In this document: in pieces, positions 43,247 to 53,268 of the stretch
Layout of the letters: every line of letters begins with the position of its first letter
Position numbering within the stretch: the stretch's first letter is position 1
Origin: Salinivirgaceae bacterium
GTDB taxonomy: Bacteria > Bacteroidota > Bacteroidia > Bacteroidales > SZUA-534
Direction: 5' to 3'
Assembly: GCA_017557785.1 (NCBI GenBank)
Contig: JAFYYA010000037.1
Span: forward strand, 1-58,627
Length of the DNA stretch: 58,627 nucleotides
Notes under the pieces: generated by a model
What the model was told of the DNA's origin: nothing
The model's database searches: none
Seen by the model: the letters and a program-made list of their open reading frames with translations, nothing else
Program-made: the position numbers and the translations under genes

Positions 43247-45406
43247 CTAATTCGCAAACTTCATCTCACCAATCAGGTTCTGCGCATCGAAATACTTGTC
43301 GAGAATGAGCAGCACGTAGCGGATGTCGACAACAATACACTTCTGAAGTTCGGGCTCGAAGGTGATGTCACCGCTCATCGACTCCCAGTTGCCGTCGAAG
43401 GCCAGACCGATGAGTTCGCCTTTAGCGTTCATGACAGGGCTGCCCGAGTTGCCGCCAGTGATGTCGTTGTTGGTTGTGAAGCAGACATTCATTGTGCCAT
43501 CAGGATTGCCGTAGCGGCCGTAATCCTTCTTCTGCCAAATCTCTTTGAGTTTGGCCGGAACGTTGAACTCGCGCTCTGCCGGGTTTTCTTTTTCCATCAC
43601 GCCGTCGAGTGTGGTCTTATAATCGTAGGTGACAGCATCGGCAGGATGGTAACCGCCTATGGTGCCGTAGGTCAGGCGCATGGTGCTGTTGGCGTCGGGG
43701 CTGAAGAGTTTGTCGGGCTGCATTTCCATCAGTCCGGCCACAAACAGGCGCATTCCTTCTTGACGTTTGTCTTCGCCATTATAGCACAACCCGTTCAGGA
43801 ACACATATTTATCATAGTTGTCGTTGCCGGCAATAGCAAGCGGGTCGTTGAGCAGCACTTTGCTGGTCGGATTTTTGGCAAAGGCTTCGAATTTTGCCTT
43901 GTCGCAGAACACCGATTTTGCATAGGCATCATCCACGAATTTGTCAACATTTCCTTTGTATTTGCCTAACACTGTTTTGGTTATGTATTCCGGATAGAAT
44001 TCCGACGGCACATTTTTCATAAACAGCCTGATCATCTCTTTTGCTGTCTGGCGGTCGACTTCGTGGTTGTAATCCTTGAAAAATTCGGCAGCCTTTTCAT
44101 CAACTTGCTGACGGATGGTTTCCACATATTCGGGGTCGGCGCCTTTTTGTGTCAGATTTTGCAGATAGCGCGAAAGTTTAAGTGCAAAATAGGCCGACTC
44201 AAAGCCATAAAATTGTGTTTCAACAAAATAGGTAATGGCTTCGTTGTAGGCAAGATTCTGCATCACGCCGTCTTCAATCTTGTCGAGAGCGTTGCCGTAT
44301 TTTGCCTTGCGGGCTTCGTCGGCATTCATCCATTTTGTGAATTCCGCTTCAAGTTCACGCTTCTTGTCGACAACGTGCAGGCGTTTCAGGCTGCGGTTCT
44401 GGCCAATTGAGTATTTCCAGTAGTTCGACGACCGTGCGAATTTCGATGCGTACTGAATACGGATCTTCTCGTCACCGTCCATGAATTTCTCCCAGATGTC
44501 CTGCTTTGCGCCACGCACCATTGCGCGCACGTCGTTCACAGCCTTCATCTCGGCTTCGGTTTCCCACGACGAGAAGTAGCGGTCAGTTGAGCCCGGATAG
44601 CCCATTACAAAAGCAAAATCGTTCTCTTTGTATCCGCCAAGCGATATGGGCAGGAAATGTTTCGGATGGTAGGGCACGTTCTCTTCGGCATATTCGGCAG
44701 GCGTGCTGTCTGGTGCGCAATAGACGCGGAACATCGAGAAATCGCCCGTATGGCGCGGCCACATCCAGTTGTCGGTGTCAGCACCGAATTTGCCAACCGA
44801 CTCGGGCGGCGCGGCTACCAATCTGACATCGTTGAAAATCTCATAAATAAACAGATAGTAGTAGTTTCCGAAGAACATTGCTTCAATTTCGGCCGAGTAG
44901 TGTGTGCTGTCGGTGGCGTGGCTGATGATGGTGTCGCACAGGGGTCCGATAATCGAGTCACGCACAGCTTCAGTTGAGCCTTCGGGAATCTGGCTCAAAA
45001 TCTGGTCTGTAATATCTTCAGCACGGACCAGCAGCCATGCCGACTTGCCGGGATTTGGCAACTCTTCGGCCTTGCTACGCGCCACAAATCCGTTGGTGAG
45101 CAGGTCGTTCTCGACGGTGCTGTGGCTCTGAATCTCGCTGTAGCCGCAGTGGTGGTTGGTCATGAGTAGGCCGTCGGCCGACACAAACGACGCAGTGCAA
45201 CTGCCGCCATCCAATGCCACAATGGCGTCTTTCACACAGGCCTGATTAATGTTGTAGATGTCGTTGGCCGTGAGTTGGAAGCCCAGCTCGGTCATTGTGG
45301 CCATGTTTTTCTCGAGAAGAATAGGCAGCCACATTCCTTCGTCGGCACGCGACATGAAGGGGCTTGCCATCAGTGCTGAAATCAGCAGTAAAGTTGTTTT
45401 TCGCAT
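43247..45406 (-). CDS. S46-family dipeptidyl peptidase (DPP7-like)
   Basis: A secreted serine peptidase that removes dipeptides from oligopeptide N-termini in the periplasm; 719 residues with a signal peptide (MRKTTLLLISALMASPFMSR). The catalytic His lies in LLMTNHHCGYS and the catalytic Ser in TGGNSGSPVMNAKGELIGL. In GLAFDGNWESMSGDI the residue that separates DPP7 from DPP11 appears to be Gly, as in DPP7, which favours hydrophobic rather than acidic P1 residues. The start at 45406 is chosen for the signal peptide; 18 further in-frame codons upstream do not fit. Such enzymes support growth on proteins and peptides. Confidence 0.93.
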   Translation of the reverse strand: MRKTTLLLISALMASPFMSRADEGMWLPILLEKNMATMTELGFQLTANDIYNINQACVKDAIVALDGGSCTASFVSADGLLMTNHHCGYSEIQSHSTVENDLLTNGFVARSKAEELPNPGKSAWLLVRAEDITDQILSQIPEGSTEAVRDSIIGPLCDTIISHATDSTHYSAEIEAMFFGNYYYLFIYEIFNDVRLVAAPPESVGKFGADTDNWMWPRHTGDFSMFRVYCAPDSTPAEYAEENVPYHPKHFLPISLGGYKENDFAFVMGYPGSTDRYFSSWETEAEMKAVNDVRAMVRGAKQDIWEKFMDGDEKIRIQYASKFARSSNYWKYSIGQNRSLKRLHVVDKKRELEAEFTKWMNADEARKAKYGNALDKIEDGVMQNLAYNEAITYFVETQFYGFESAYFALKLSRYLQNLTQKGADPEYVETIRQQVDEKAAEFFKDYNHEVDRQTAKEMIRLFMKNVPSEFYPEYITKTVLGKYKGNVDKFVDDAYAKSVFCDKAKFEAFAKNPTSKVLLNDPLAIAGNDNYDKYVFLNGLCYNGEDKRQEGMRLFVAGLMEMQPDKLFSPDANSTMRLTYGTIGGYHPADAVTYDYKTTLDGVMEKENPAEREFNVPAKLKEIWQKKDYGRYGNPDGTMNVCFTTNNDITGGNSGSPVMNAKGELIGLAFDGNWESMSGDITFEPELQKCIVVDIRYVLLILDKYFDAQNLIGEMKFAN

Positions 45407-45612
45407 AATCGGTAACAAAGTTGTGTTTAAAATTTTGCCAAAAGTAGCAAACGTTTGCAATCGGCGGGCGTTTTGGTCAGTTTTTCGCTGCCGATTATGG
45501 CCGTTTTAGCAAAAAAAACCGATAATTGTTTGAAATACCGCTATGATTCAATAGATTTGTGATTGCGGAAGCCGAAAAGCACACAGAGTAGGCATATTTA
45601 AAACTATTTTTT

Positions 45613-46263
45613 ATGAAGAAATTAGGATTAGCACTTATGGGATTGTTGATGATTTCATCGACAGGTGCGTTTGCTCAAATGTCGTTTGGCGTTAAAGCCG
45701 GACTTAACTTTTCAAAGATGACATTGAAAGCTGGTGGCGAAAAAGTTGACGACATCAAATTCAAACCAGGTCTTGCTGTTGGCGCTTTCGCCGATTTCGA
45801 GTTGAGCGATTTGCTCGCTGTTGAGGCTGGACTTAACGTTGAGACAAAGGGCTTATTGATGAAAGACAGTGAAGAATTTATGGGTAAAAAGATGAAATCT
45901 AAAGCCACAACAAATTTGGTTTATGTTACCGTTCCTGTTGATGTAAAACTCACTTTCGGAAGTTTTTATGTTTTGGCTGGTCCATACGTCGGTGTGGCTG
46001 CAACGGGAAAAGCTAAGTCAAAGATGGAATATGATGGTGAAACCGAGAAGCATGACGAAAGCTTGGATTTAGGCGGTGATGACGATGATGATTTGAAACG
46101 CTTGGATTTGGGCTTGGGCATTGGTGCCGGCTATGAAATCAACGATAATTTAGGTGTTCGCGCAGGTTATGACCTTGGTTTGGCAAATCTGAATCCTGGT
46201 GGTGATAGCAAGAACAGCGCAAAGAACGGTTCTATCAATCTTTCGGTAACTTACAAGTTCTAA
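45613..46263 (+). CDS. Outer-membrane beta-barrel (porin-like) protein
   Basis: A 216-residue protein with a signal peptide ending AFAQ near residue 22, followed by alternating beta strands such as MSFGVKAGLNFSKM and GLAVGAFADFELSDLLAVEAGLN, a Gly/Asp-rich loop with SLDLGGDDDDD, and the final strand SINLSVTYKF with a terminal Phe, as required for barrel assembly. This fits the OMP_b-brl_2 group of Bacteroidetes. The barrel probably has eight strands. Ligand unknown. It is divergent from the S46 gene and convergent with crcB. Confidence 0.9.
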   Translation: MKKLGLALMGLLMISSTGAFAQMSFGVKAGLNFSKMTLKAGGEKVDDIKFKPGLAVGAFADFELSDLLAVEAGLNVETKGLLMKDSEEFMGKKMKSKATTNLVYVTVPVDVKLTFGSFYVLAGPYVGVAATGKAKSKMEYDGETEKHDESLDLGGDDDDDLKRLDLGLGIGAGYEINDNLGVRAGYDLGLANLNPGGDSKNSAKNGSINLSVTYKF

Positions 46264-46286
46264 ACAGAAACCTTGCAATAACACAA

Positions 46287-46316
46287 AAAGCCTTGCCTTG
46301 CGGCAGGGCTTTTTTG
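46287..46316. terminator. Terminator shared by convergent barrel and crcB genes
   Basis: A stem AAAGCCTTGCC/GGCAGGGCTTT with one mismatch and a short TTGC loop, T-rich on both strands. It is 24 bases after the barrel gene stop codon. Confidence 0.85.
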
Positions 46317-46321
46317 TTGCC

Positions 46322-46687
46322 TTACTTGCTCAAATGATACCCTGCTGCAACCATCAGCAGCCCAAGCGCAACACTGCCGACCACATAGAGCGCAAACCAA
46401 AACCAGTTGCCGGCTTGCAGCATTGCAAAATTCTCTTTCGAGAAGGTGGAAAAAGTGGTGAATCCGCCGCAGATGCCAACAGTTAGAAAAAGATTGACAT
46501 ACTGCGAGTTGCTGTATCGCGAAAGCGCACCCCACAGCAACCCGATGGCAAGGCAACCAGCAATGTTCACCGTGAATGTGGCCCACGGAAAGCCCTTGTC
46601 TGCTGTGCGCATTGCCACCGCAACGGCATAGCGCAGTGCCCCACCAATGAAACTTCCCGCACCCACACACAATATCTCTTTAAGCAT
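46322..46687 (-). CDS. crcB: Fluoride exporter CrcB (Fluc family)
   Basis: A 121-residue four-helix membrane channel that lowers intracellular fluoride; functional as an antiparallel dimer. Typical motifs are GAGSFIGGALRY (about 9-20), the Asn-containing WATFTVNIAGCLAIGLLWG (about 35-53) and GICGGFTTFSTFSKE (about 71-85) with the conserved Thr/Ser/Phe track. No fluoride riboswitch is evident upstream. It follows the AspT-like gene by 33 bases and may be read from the same transcript. Confidence 0.94.
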   Translation of the reverse strand: MLKEILCVGAGSFIGGALRYAVAVAMRTADKGFPWATFTVNIAGCLAIGLLWGALSRYSNSQYVNLFLTVGICGGFTTFSTFSKENFAMLQAGNWFWFALYVVGSVALGLLMVAAGYHLSK

Positions 46688-46720
46688 AATTGTTCGTGTT
46701 TTTTGTTTGCGTTTGTGTTC

Positions 46721-48382
46721 TTAAGCGAAAATCAGTATCAGCGTCTGCGCCAGCACAATACGCAGAAACATTGCCAGCGGATAGACCGTCGAATATGCCA
46801 CCGACGGGCGGTCGTTTTCGGCAATCATATTCGAGTAGTAGAGCGCGGGCGGATTGGTGTTGGTGCCCGAAATCATTCCCACAATGGTGAAATAGTTCAG
46901 TTTGAAGCACTTGCGAGCAATACACGATATGATGAGCATCGGAATCATTGTTATGAGAAGGCCGTAGCCAACCCAGAGCAAGCCGTCGCCGTTGATGAGC
47001 GTATCGAAGAACTTTTCGCCTGCTTCCAAGCCCACGCAGGCAAGGAACAGCGAGATGCCTATTTCGCGAATCATTAGGTTGGCGCTCTGCGTGGTGTAGC
47101 ACGACAGGCCGATTTTATGTCCGAAGGCACCCATCAGCAACGAGACAATGAGCGGACCGCCAGCAAGACCGAGTTTGGCAGGCTGCGGCATTCCAGGGAA
47201 GGCTATTGGAATATAGCCCACAATGATGCCCAGGAAGATGCCGAGGAAAAGTGGCGAAAGATGTGGCTCGTTGAGGTGCTTGACCGAGTTGCCAAGGAAT
47301 TTTTCGACAATTCCGAGGCTCTCGTCGCCGCCCACAACTTTCACTTTGTCGCCCATGTGCAGCACAAGGTCGGGGGTGACCGAAAGTTCAACGCCCGAAC
47401 GGAAAACGCGCGTCACGCTCACGTTGAACGCCTTGCGCAGTTGCAGGTTCTGAAGGCTCTTGCCGTCGAGGCGCTTGTTGGTTACCAATATTTTACGCGA
47501 CTTCAACTCGCCTGTCTGCTCGTTTAACTCTTCGGTGGTCAACTTTTCGCCGAACATTTTGTCGAGTTCGGCTTCACGCTGCTTTGGTGCGATGATTCGC
47601 ACAAGGTCGCCCTGGCCGAGCACGGTGTCGCCATTGGGCACAGACACTCGCCCGTTTTGACTGATACGTGCAAAGACAACTTCTTTGTCGAACTGCCTTG
47701 AAATCTCTTTTATCTGCTTGCCAATCACCGAGCTGCTTGTTATGCGATAACTGCAGCGTGCAGGCTCTTCGGTGTTGCCGCCAGTGGCTACGGTGCGTTC
47801 TTTTTCATAATCGATTCGGAAGATGCGTTTCACAATCACCATTCCAAGAATGATGCCCACTACGCCCATTGGATATGCTACTGCATAACCAAGTGATATT
47901 GAAGGTGTTGACGCACCTGATATAGACAATTGGTTTAAGGCTTGCTGCGCTGCGCCAAGACCAGGCGTGTTGGTCACGGCACCCTGCATAACGCCTATGA
48001 GCATTGGAAAGTCGATGCCGCCTAACAAATAGAAAATCAGCAGTGTTACCGCGATATTGAGAGCCACGCTGCCTGCCGCCAGCCCGTTGAGCATCAGCCC
48101 CGACTGCTTGAACGACGAGAAGAAGTTCGGGCCAACCTGCAAACCAATGCTGAATACAAAGAGTATCAAGCCGAAATCCTTCATAAAATGCAGAATCGAC
48201 GGCGTGACCGTGAAGCCGAAATGCGACACCAGAATGCCCACGAAAAGCACAAACGTTGAGCCGAGCGAGATGCCTTTCAACTTGAGTTTGCCCAGCATCG
48301 AGCCAATGGCAATCACAAACGCAAAAATCATCACCGTGCGCCCAACCGACTCGTTAAACAGCAGCGAAGTAAACCAATTCAT
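46721..48382 (-). CDS. AspT/YidE-type transporter with two TrkA-C domains
   Basis: A 553-residue inner-membrane protein of the aspartate:alanine exchanger family. It has about five membrane segments at the N-terminus (residues 5-190), two regulatory TrkA-C domains (about 205-285 and 290-375), and five or more membrane segments at the C-terminus (about 375-553). Motifs include LILFVFSIGLQVGPNFFSSF (about 71-90) and GISLFLACVGLEAGEKFFDT. Substrates of Bacteroidetes members are not established; amino or dicarboxylic acids are likely. A LysR regulator is divergently transcribed 143 bases away and is the natural candidate controller. Confidence 0.92.
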   Translation of the reverse strand: MNWFTSLLFNESVGRTVMIFAFVIAIGSMLGKLKLKGISLGSTFVLFVGILVSHFGFTVTPSILHFMKDFGLILFVFSIGLQVGPNFFSSFKQSGLMLNGLAAGSVALNIAVTLLIFYLLGGIDFPMLIGVMQGAVTNTPGLGAAQQALNQLSISGASTPSISLGYAVAYPMGVVGIILGMVIVKRIFRIDYEKERTVATGGNTEEPARCSYRITSSSVIGKQIKEISRQFDKEVVFARISQNGRVSVPNGDTVLGQGDLVRIIAPKQREAELDKMFGEKLTTEELNEQTGELKSRKILVTNKRLDGKSLQNLQLRKAFNVSVTRVFRSGVELSVTPDLVLHMGDKVKVVGGDESLGIVEKFLGNSVKHLNEPHLSPLFLGIFLGIIVGYIPIAFPGMPQPAKLGLAGGPLIVSLLMGAFGHKIGLSCYTTQSANLMIREIGISLFLACVGLEAGEKFFDTLINGDGLLWVGYGLLITMIPMLIISCIARKCFKLNYFTIVGMISGTNTNPPALYYSNMIAENDRPSVAYSTVYPLAMFLRIVLAQTLILIFA

Positions 48383-48470
48383 CTTTTTCCGAATTTTAAC
48401 CTATTGATAATCAGACAAAATATTCTTTCTCGTTTTCGACCGCAAAATTACCGCTTACTTTTTATTTTCA

Positions 48471-48478
48471 TACATTTG
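48471..48478 (+). promoter_or_regulatory. -7 promoter element of the LysR gene
   Basis: TACATTTG matches TAnnTTTG and is 47 bases before the LysR ATG. It lies in the 143-base divergent intergenic region, which is the expected place for a LysR binding site, although no clear T-N11-A palindrome is seen. Confidence 0.45.
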
Positions 48479-48525
48479 TAAAAATGATTTATTCGATTGA
48501 AACAATAGTTAAAACCGATTGATTT

Positions 48526-49401
48526 ATGGAACTGCGACAACTCAAGTATTTCATTAAAACCGCTGAGACTCTGAATTTTACCGAGGCAGCACGGCAACTG
48601 TTCATTACGCAGAGCACGCTGTCGCAGCAGATTCGCCAACTCGAGACCGAACTGCAGGTGCAACTTTTCGACCGCATCGGCAAACGCACCTATCTGACCG
48701 AGGCGGGCACCGAGTTTCTGCCTTACGCCAAGCAGACCGTGGCCGACAGCGAAGGCGGCGTGCAGCGCCTACGCGACCTGCAGAACATCCAGACGGGTGA
48801 GTTACGCATAGGCGTGGTATTCACCTTGAGCGACCTGCTTACCAGTACAATCATCTCATTCTCAAAGCAATATCCCAATATCAAACTTGTGGTTATAAGC
48901 CGCCCGGTGAACGAGTTGCTCGACCTGCTCAAAGAGCGCAAATTAGACCTTATCCTGTCATACCGTCCCGATGAGGACGACAGCCAGATTGAGTTCTTTC
49001 CGTTGTTCGACTCAAATCTTTCTGTTATAGTCAATTACAATCATCCACTTGTAGCACAACGTGAAGTGTCGCTCGAGTTGCTGAAGCAGTATCCGCTGGT
49101 GCTGCCGTCGGTGGGCTCACAGGCACGCTCAATGATTGACAAACTGCTCGACAGCCGCCACGTCAGGCTTGCACCGCAGATTGAGATTACAAGTATGACC
49201 ATCATGATGAACCTTGTTGAAACCGGCCACTGGATTGCCGTAATGTCGGAAATGCTCATCCGCGGCCACGAGAAACTACGAGCCATCCCCATCGCCGGCC
49301 GCAAGACGCAGATGCACCCGTCGGTGATTGTGCTGAAAGACATCTACCAAAAACTGTCGGCCAAAGAGTTTATGCGGATTTTGCTTGAAGTTGAGCAATA
49401 G
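48526..49401 (+). CDS. LysR-family transcriptional regulator
   Basis: A 291-residue regulator. The N-terminal helix-turn-helix (about 1-60) reads MELRQLKYFIKTAETLNFTE, then AARQLFITQSTLSQQIRQLE, typical of the CynR/OxyR-like branch. The substrate-binding domain (about 88-290) starts GELRIGVVFTLSDLLTSTII. Two Cys residues of OxyR type are not present, so a small-molecule inducer is more likely than redox sensing. It is divergent from the AspT-like transporter gene, whose product may carry the inducer (inferred). The PfkB kinase gene lies 104 bases downstream. Confidence 0.92.
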   Translation: MELRQLKYFIKTAETLNFTEAARQLFITQSTLSQQIRQLETELQVQLFDRIGKRTYLTEAGTEFLPYAKQTVADSEGGVQRLRDLQNIQTGELRIGVVFTLSDLLTSTIISFSKQYPNIKLVVISRPVNELLDLLKERKLDLILSYRPDEDDSQIEFFPLFDSNLSVIVNYNHPLVAQREVSLELLKQYPLVLPSVGSQARSMIDKLLDSRHVRLAPQIEITSMTIMMNLVETGHWIAVMSEMLIRGHEKLRAIPIAGRKTQMHPSVIVLKDIYQKLSAKEFMRILLEVEQ

Positions 49402-49505
49402 GGTTGAATCAAACTTTGTCCGACAGCACCATATTTTTGACAAATGTCGATTGATGGTTGTGTATACTCTTTGTAAATTAGCGGCTTGAAATAAACTGAA
49501 CAGCA

Positions 49506-50480
49506 ATGAAAAAGATTTTAGGAATGGGCAATGCCCTTGTCGATATTATGACCACCCTGCCCGATGACAATGTACTATCGGAATTCAACTTGCCTAAAGG
49601 CAGTATGCAGTTGGTTGACAGTGGTTTATGTGACAGAATCAACAAACGCATTGAGTGCTACAACCCGAAAATCTCGGCGGGCGGCTCGGCGGCCAACACC
49701 ATCAAGGCTTTGGCGCACCTTGGCGCACCGTGCGGGTTCATTGGAAAAACCAGCCGCGACAAACTGGGAACTCTTTTCCGCCAGGACCTTGCCAATGCGG
49801 GCGTTGCACTGCACGTTCTCGATAGCCAGTCGGCCACAGGGCACGCCATTGCACTTGTGTCGCCTGACTCAGAACGCACGTTTGCAACCCATCTGGGCGC
49901 GGCTGTCGAACTGTCGGCAGGCGAAATCGATCCGGCGGTTTTTGCCAAATACGATTATTTCTATATCGAAGGCTATCTGGTTCAGAACCACGAACTTATT
50001 GAGAATGCCGTGAAAACCGCACGCTCGCTGAATATGAAGGTTGCCATTGATCTTGCAAGTTACAATGTGGTGGCCGAAAACCTTGATTTTCTGCACCGTA
50101 TATCGAAAGAATATGTCGACATTATTTTCGCCAACGAGGAAGAGGCCAAAGCCTTTACAGGCAAAGATGCTGAAGCTGCCGTCGATGATATTGCCGCTTT
50201 GTGCGACATTGCAGTGGTGAAAGTCGGCAAGCGCGGTTCCATTATCCGTCAGGGCGGCAAAGAGTTCCGCACAGGAATCATCGATGCCAACTGCATAGAC
50301 ACCACCGGCGCAGGCGACTTCTACGCCGCCGGATTCATGTTCGGTCTGGCATCGGGCTATAGCCTTGACCGCTGCGGACGGCTTGGTGCGCTGCTTTCGG
50401 GTAAGGTGATTGAAAGTCTTGGCGCACAAATATCGGCGGAAGGATGGAATTTCGTTGACAAGGAATTGAAAAATATATAA
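49506..50480 (+). CDS. PfkB-family carbohydrate/adenosine kinase
   Basis: A 324-residue ribokinase-like kinase. The N-terminus MKKILGMGNALVDIMTTLPD and the ISAGGSAANTIKALAHLGAP block (about 56-75) are typical of adenosine kinase-like members. The catalytic Asp is in CIDTTGAGDFYAAGFMFGL (about 261-279). IIFANEEEAKAFTGKD (about 200-215) is the conserved NxxE region. The exact substrate cannot be read: adenosine or another ribonucleoside is most likely, a sugar the alternative. It is followed after 63 bases by the M14 carboxypeptidase gene, with no clear functional link. Confidence 0.9.
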   Translation: MKKILGMGNALVDIMTTLPDDNVLSEFNLPKGSMQLVDSGLCDRINKRIECYNPKISAGGSAANTIKALAHLGAPCGFIGKTSRDKLGTLFRQDLANAGVALHVLDSQSATGHAIALVSPDSERTFATHLGAAVELSAGEIDPAVFAKYDYFYIEGYLVQNHELIENAVKTARSLNMKVAIDLASYNVVAENLDFLHRISKEYVDIIFANEEEAKAFTGKDAEAAVDDIAALCDIAVVKVGKRGSIIRQGGKEFRTGIIDANCIDTTGAGDFYAAGFMFGLASGYSLDRCGRLGALLSGKVIESLGAQISAEGWNFVDKELKNI

Positions 50481-50543
50481 TCTGCAATTATACCGGATTA
50501 ATTTTTAACTGATAAAATGCGATTATCTAAATAAAAATGTGAA

Positions 50544-53240
50544 GTGACGGGTTTAAAAAAAATAGCGTTTACCATTGTTTTTGCACTGACACTGCTCGGT
50601 GGCAAAGCGTATGCGCAGCCAGATGAATATCAATTCACATTTGAGGTGGACAGTCGTGCCCTGCTCGATAGTTTGTCACAAATCATCTCAATTGACCGTG
50701 TGGATGGCAAGCGCGTGTGGGCCTACGCCAATGTTGATGAGATGGAACAATTTGTGCAAACCGGCATCAGTTTCGAGTTCTGCACAAACAAGAGTGCCGC
50801 AAAAGCAATTCCAATGGCAAAGACCGTCAGCCAAATGCAGAATATCGACCGCTACCCGACCTACGAGGTTTACGACACGCTGATGCGGAACTTCGAGCGC
50901 GATTATCCGCAACTGTGCCAGCTCGAGGTTGTTACTACGCTGCCTTCGGGGCGACAGATTCTGGCCGTGAAAATTTCGAATGATGTGGCGCTCAATAACA
51001 CCACCAAACCTGAAGTTCTCTGCACTTCGACCATGCACGGCGACGAGGGCATCTGCGCCACAACCGCACTCAGTTTCTGCAAATACCTTCTGACCAGTTA
51101 CGGCACCGACAGCCGCGTCAACCGTCTGCTGGATAGTGTTGAGTTTTGGATAATTCCGATTATGAATCCCGACGGAATGTATAAAGGCGGCAACAGCTCG
51201 ATTAGCGGCTCGACTCGCTCGAATGGTAATTCGAAAGATTTGAACCGTAATTATCCGACTGTCAACGGCGGCAGTGGCACAAACCAGCCTGAAATTGTGG
51301 GCATGAAGGAATTCTTTGGAAAACATCATTTTACACTTTCAACAAATCTGCACGCAGGCAACGAGTGCTTCAACTATCCGTGGGACACATGGAGTGACCG
51401 CGTAACTGCTGACGATGATTGGTGGCAGTTTGTGGGTGCCGCTTATCGCGATACAGCGCAGCATTATGGTTCAAACGGTTACTTCGACGATGGATGCGGT
51501 CACTCGGCCAACGGACTTACTATTGGTTATGCTTGGTATACAATTTCGGGCGGACAGCAGGACTGGGCCAACTATTTTATGCACTGCCGTGAGGTTACCA
51601 TTGAGGTGTGTGGGACAAAAGAACCGACATCTACAACAACCATTGCCAACATCTGGCAGTACAACAAAAACTCAATGCTGAACTTCTACGCTGAGAGTTT
51701 GAACGGCGTGCGCGGAATAGTGACGAATGCTGCTGGATCACCACTTGCAGCACGCATCACCATCGCAGGGCACGATATTGACAATTCGTGGATTGAGACA
51801 GATTCCCGCGTAGGCGATTATCACCGATTGCTAAAGGCTGGCACTTACAACCTGACATTCGAAGCCGACGGCTATCTGTCGCAAACCATAGCCGTGACTG
51901 TGGTTGACGGCAAACCGACTTGGCGCGATGTGATTCTTTATAAAGATGTGGCAAGTACAGTACAAACAAACATTACCAACATTAGTGTTACACTTCCGCA
52001 TAGGTCGCAAACCACGCGGCAGATAACCGTTTCTAACCTTGGATCAAATGCAACCGAATATGCCATTAATAATCTAACCGCTGATTGGCTCTCGATTGAT
52101 TATATGGGTGGACTGCTCGGTAGTGGAGTAACCGATACACTCACAGCAATCATCAGCAGTGGCCAACTCAGCGATGGAACTTACACTTCCGTGATGATGT
52201 TGGAATCGGTTAGCAAAACCATCACCGTGAATTTCCGTCTTGAAGTCAGGGAAACGCCCGATGAGGTAGGCATAGCCGATTTGCCGCAGAAAACGGTTTA
52301 TTCGGTTGGCGATACACTCGATGTAACAGGCGGTCGGGTCTTTCTGCGCTATTGCAACGACTCAGTAGCCTATCGCCCAATCACGCGCCAGATGGTGAGC
52401 GGATTCAACAGTGCAACACCAGGTGTCAAGAAACTTGAAGTGGCCGTTGACACCCTGACATTGACTTTTAGCGTGATTGTCCGCGACAACATTTCAATAA
52501 TTCCCGAACCGATTGTAGTTAAGAGTGTTTCCGTTCATAAACTGCCAAGCAAACTCACCTATAAGATGGGCGATACGCTTGATGTGACTGGCGGCGTGCT
52601 TGTGGCGACTTACAGCGACGGCAAAATCGACACTGTTGCCATGCAGAGCACCATGATTGGCGGATTCAGCAGCAAGCAGGCAGGTACCATATTGCTGACC
52701 GTGAAATACGACATGTTTACCAATGCGTTCAGTGTAAAAGTGATAGATCCAAGCAAGCCGATCGAACAGCCAACCGTTGTCTCGGTTGAGTTGACGTCAC
52801 TTCCTTTGAAGTTAGAGTACAAAATAGGGCAGGTGATTGACGTGGGCGGCGGCATTCTGACCGTAACCTACAGCAACGACTCAATATCCGAAATTGCCTT
52901 GCAAGGCAACATGATTCGTGATTTCGACAGCAGCAAGGCGGGAATGCAGTGGGTGACCATAGAATTTGCCGGAACGTTCAGCATGTTCACTGTCAATATA
53001 ATCGGTGGCGATGACACCGGCGTCGACCTTAACACCGTCGCAGAACCGATTGTTTATGCTGTAAATGGTGATATTGTGATTGAGAACGCAGATGCGCCCA
53101 TAATGGTTTACGACCTTGCAGGCCGTTGTGTGGCTGTCAGAAACAATGCCGAGTCTGTGGTTAGAATCGCCATAGGCAAAAGCGGAATCTATATTGTTCG
53201 TATTGGTGCTGCAGCAAAGAAAGTTAGCGTGAGCCAGTAA
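50544..53240 (+). CDS. Secreted M14 zinc carboxypeptidase with Ig-like repeats and T9SS-like tail
   Basis: An 898-residue exported protein starting with GTG. The signal peptide ends near AYAQ (residue 25). The M14 domain (about 110-385) has zinc ligands in TMHGDEGICATT and NLHAGNECF, NPDGMYKGGN, SKDLNRNYPT, and the catalytic Glu in EVTIEVCGTKEP. A carboxypeptidase regulatory-like domain follows (about 393-472), then a BACON-like segment (about 475-570), then three Ig-like (Big_3) repeats, each opening like LPSKLTYKMGDTLDVTGG. The last about 65 residues (PIMVYDLAGRCVAVR, then GIYIVRIG) resemble a type IX secretion sorting domain. Role: digestion of proteins or cell-wall peptides outside the cell (inferred). 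It is followed by a convergent gene. Confidence 0.92.
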   Translation: MTGLKKIAFTIVFALTLLGGKAYAQPDEYQFTFEVDSRALLDSLSQIISIDRVDGKRVWAYANVDEMEQFVQTGISFEFCTNKSAAKAIPMAKTVSQMQNIDRYPTYEVYDTLMRNFERDYPQLCQLEVVTTLPSGRQILAVKISNDVALNNTTKPEVLCTSTMHGDEGICATTALSFCKYLLTSYGTDSRVNRLLDSVEFWIIPIMNPDGMYKGGNSSISGSTRSNGNSKDLNRNYPTVNGGSGTNQPEIVGMKEFFGKHHFTLSTNLHAGNECFNYPWDTWSDRVTADDDWWQFVGAAYRDTAQHYGSNGYFDDGCGHSANGLTIGYAWYTISGGQQDWANYFMHCREVTIEVCGTKEPTSTTTIANIWQYNKNSMLNFYAESLNGVRGIVTNAAGSPLAARITIAGHDIDNSWIETDSRVGDYHRLLKAGTYNLTFEADGYLSQTIAVTVVDGKPTWRDVILYKDVASTVQTNITNISVTLPHRSQTTRQITVSNLGSNATEYAINNLTADWLSIDYMGGLLGSGVTDTLTAIISSGQLSDGTYTSVMMLESVSKTITVNFRLEVRETPDEVGIADLPQKTVYSVGDTLDVTGGRVFLRYCNDSVAYRPITRQMVSGFNSATPGVKKLEVAVDTLTLTFSVIVRDNISIIPEPIVVKSVSVHKLPSKLTYKMGDTLDVTGGVLVATYSDGKIDTVAMQSTMIGGFSSKQAGTILLTVKYDMFTNAFSVKVIDPSKPIEQPTVVSVELTSLPLKLEYKIGQVIDVGGGILTVTYSNDSISEIALQGNMIRDFDSSKAGMQWVTIEFAGTFSMFTVNIIGGDDTGVDLNTVAEPIVYAVNGDIVIENADAPIMVYDLAGRCVAVRNNAESVVRIAIGKSGIYIVRIGAAAKKVSVSQ

Positions 53241-53268
53241 CCCCGACAGTTTCCGAAACCATATGGTC

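Noticed and set aside
46688-46720. Fluoride riboswitch before crcB
   Set aside because: Only 33 bases separate crcB from the transporter gene, too little for the aptamer, and no matching motif is seen.
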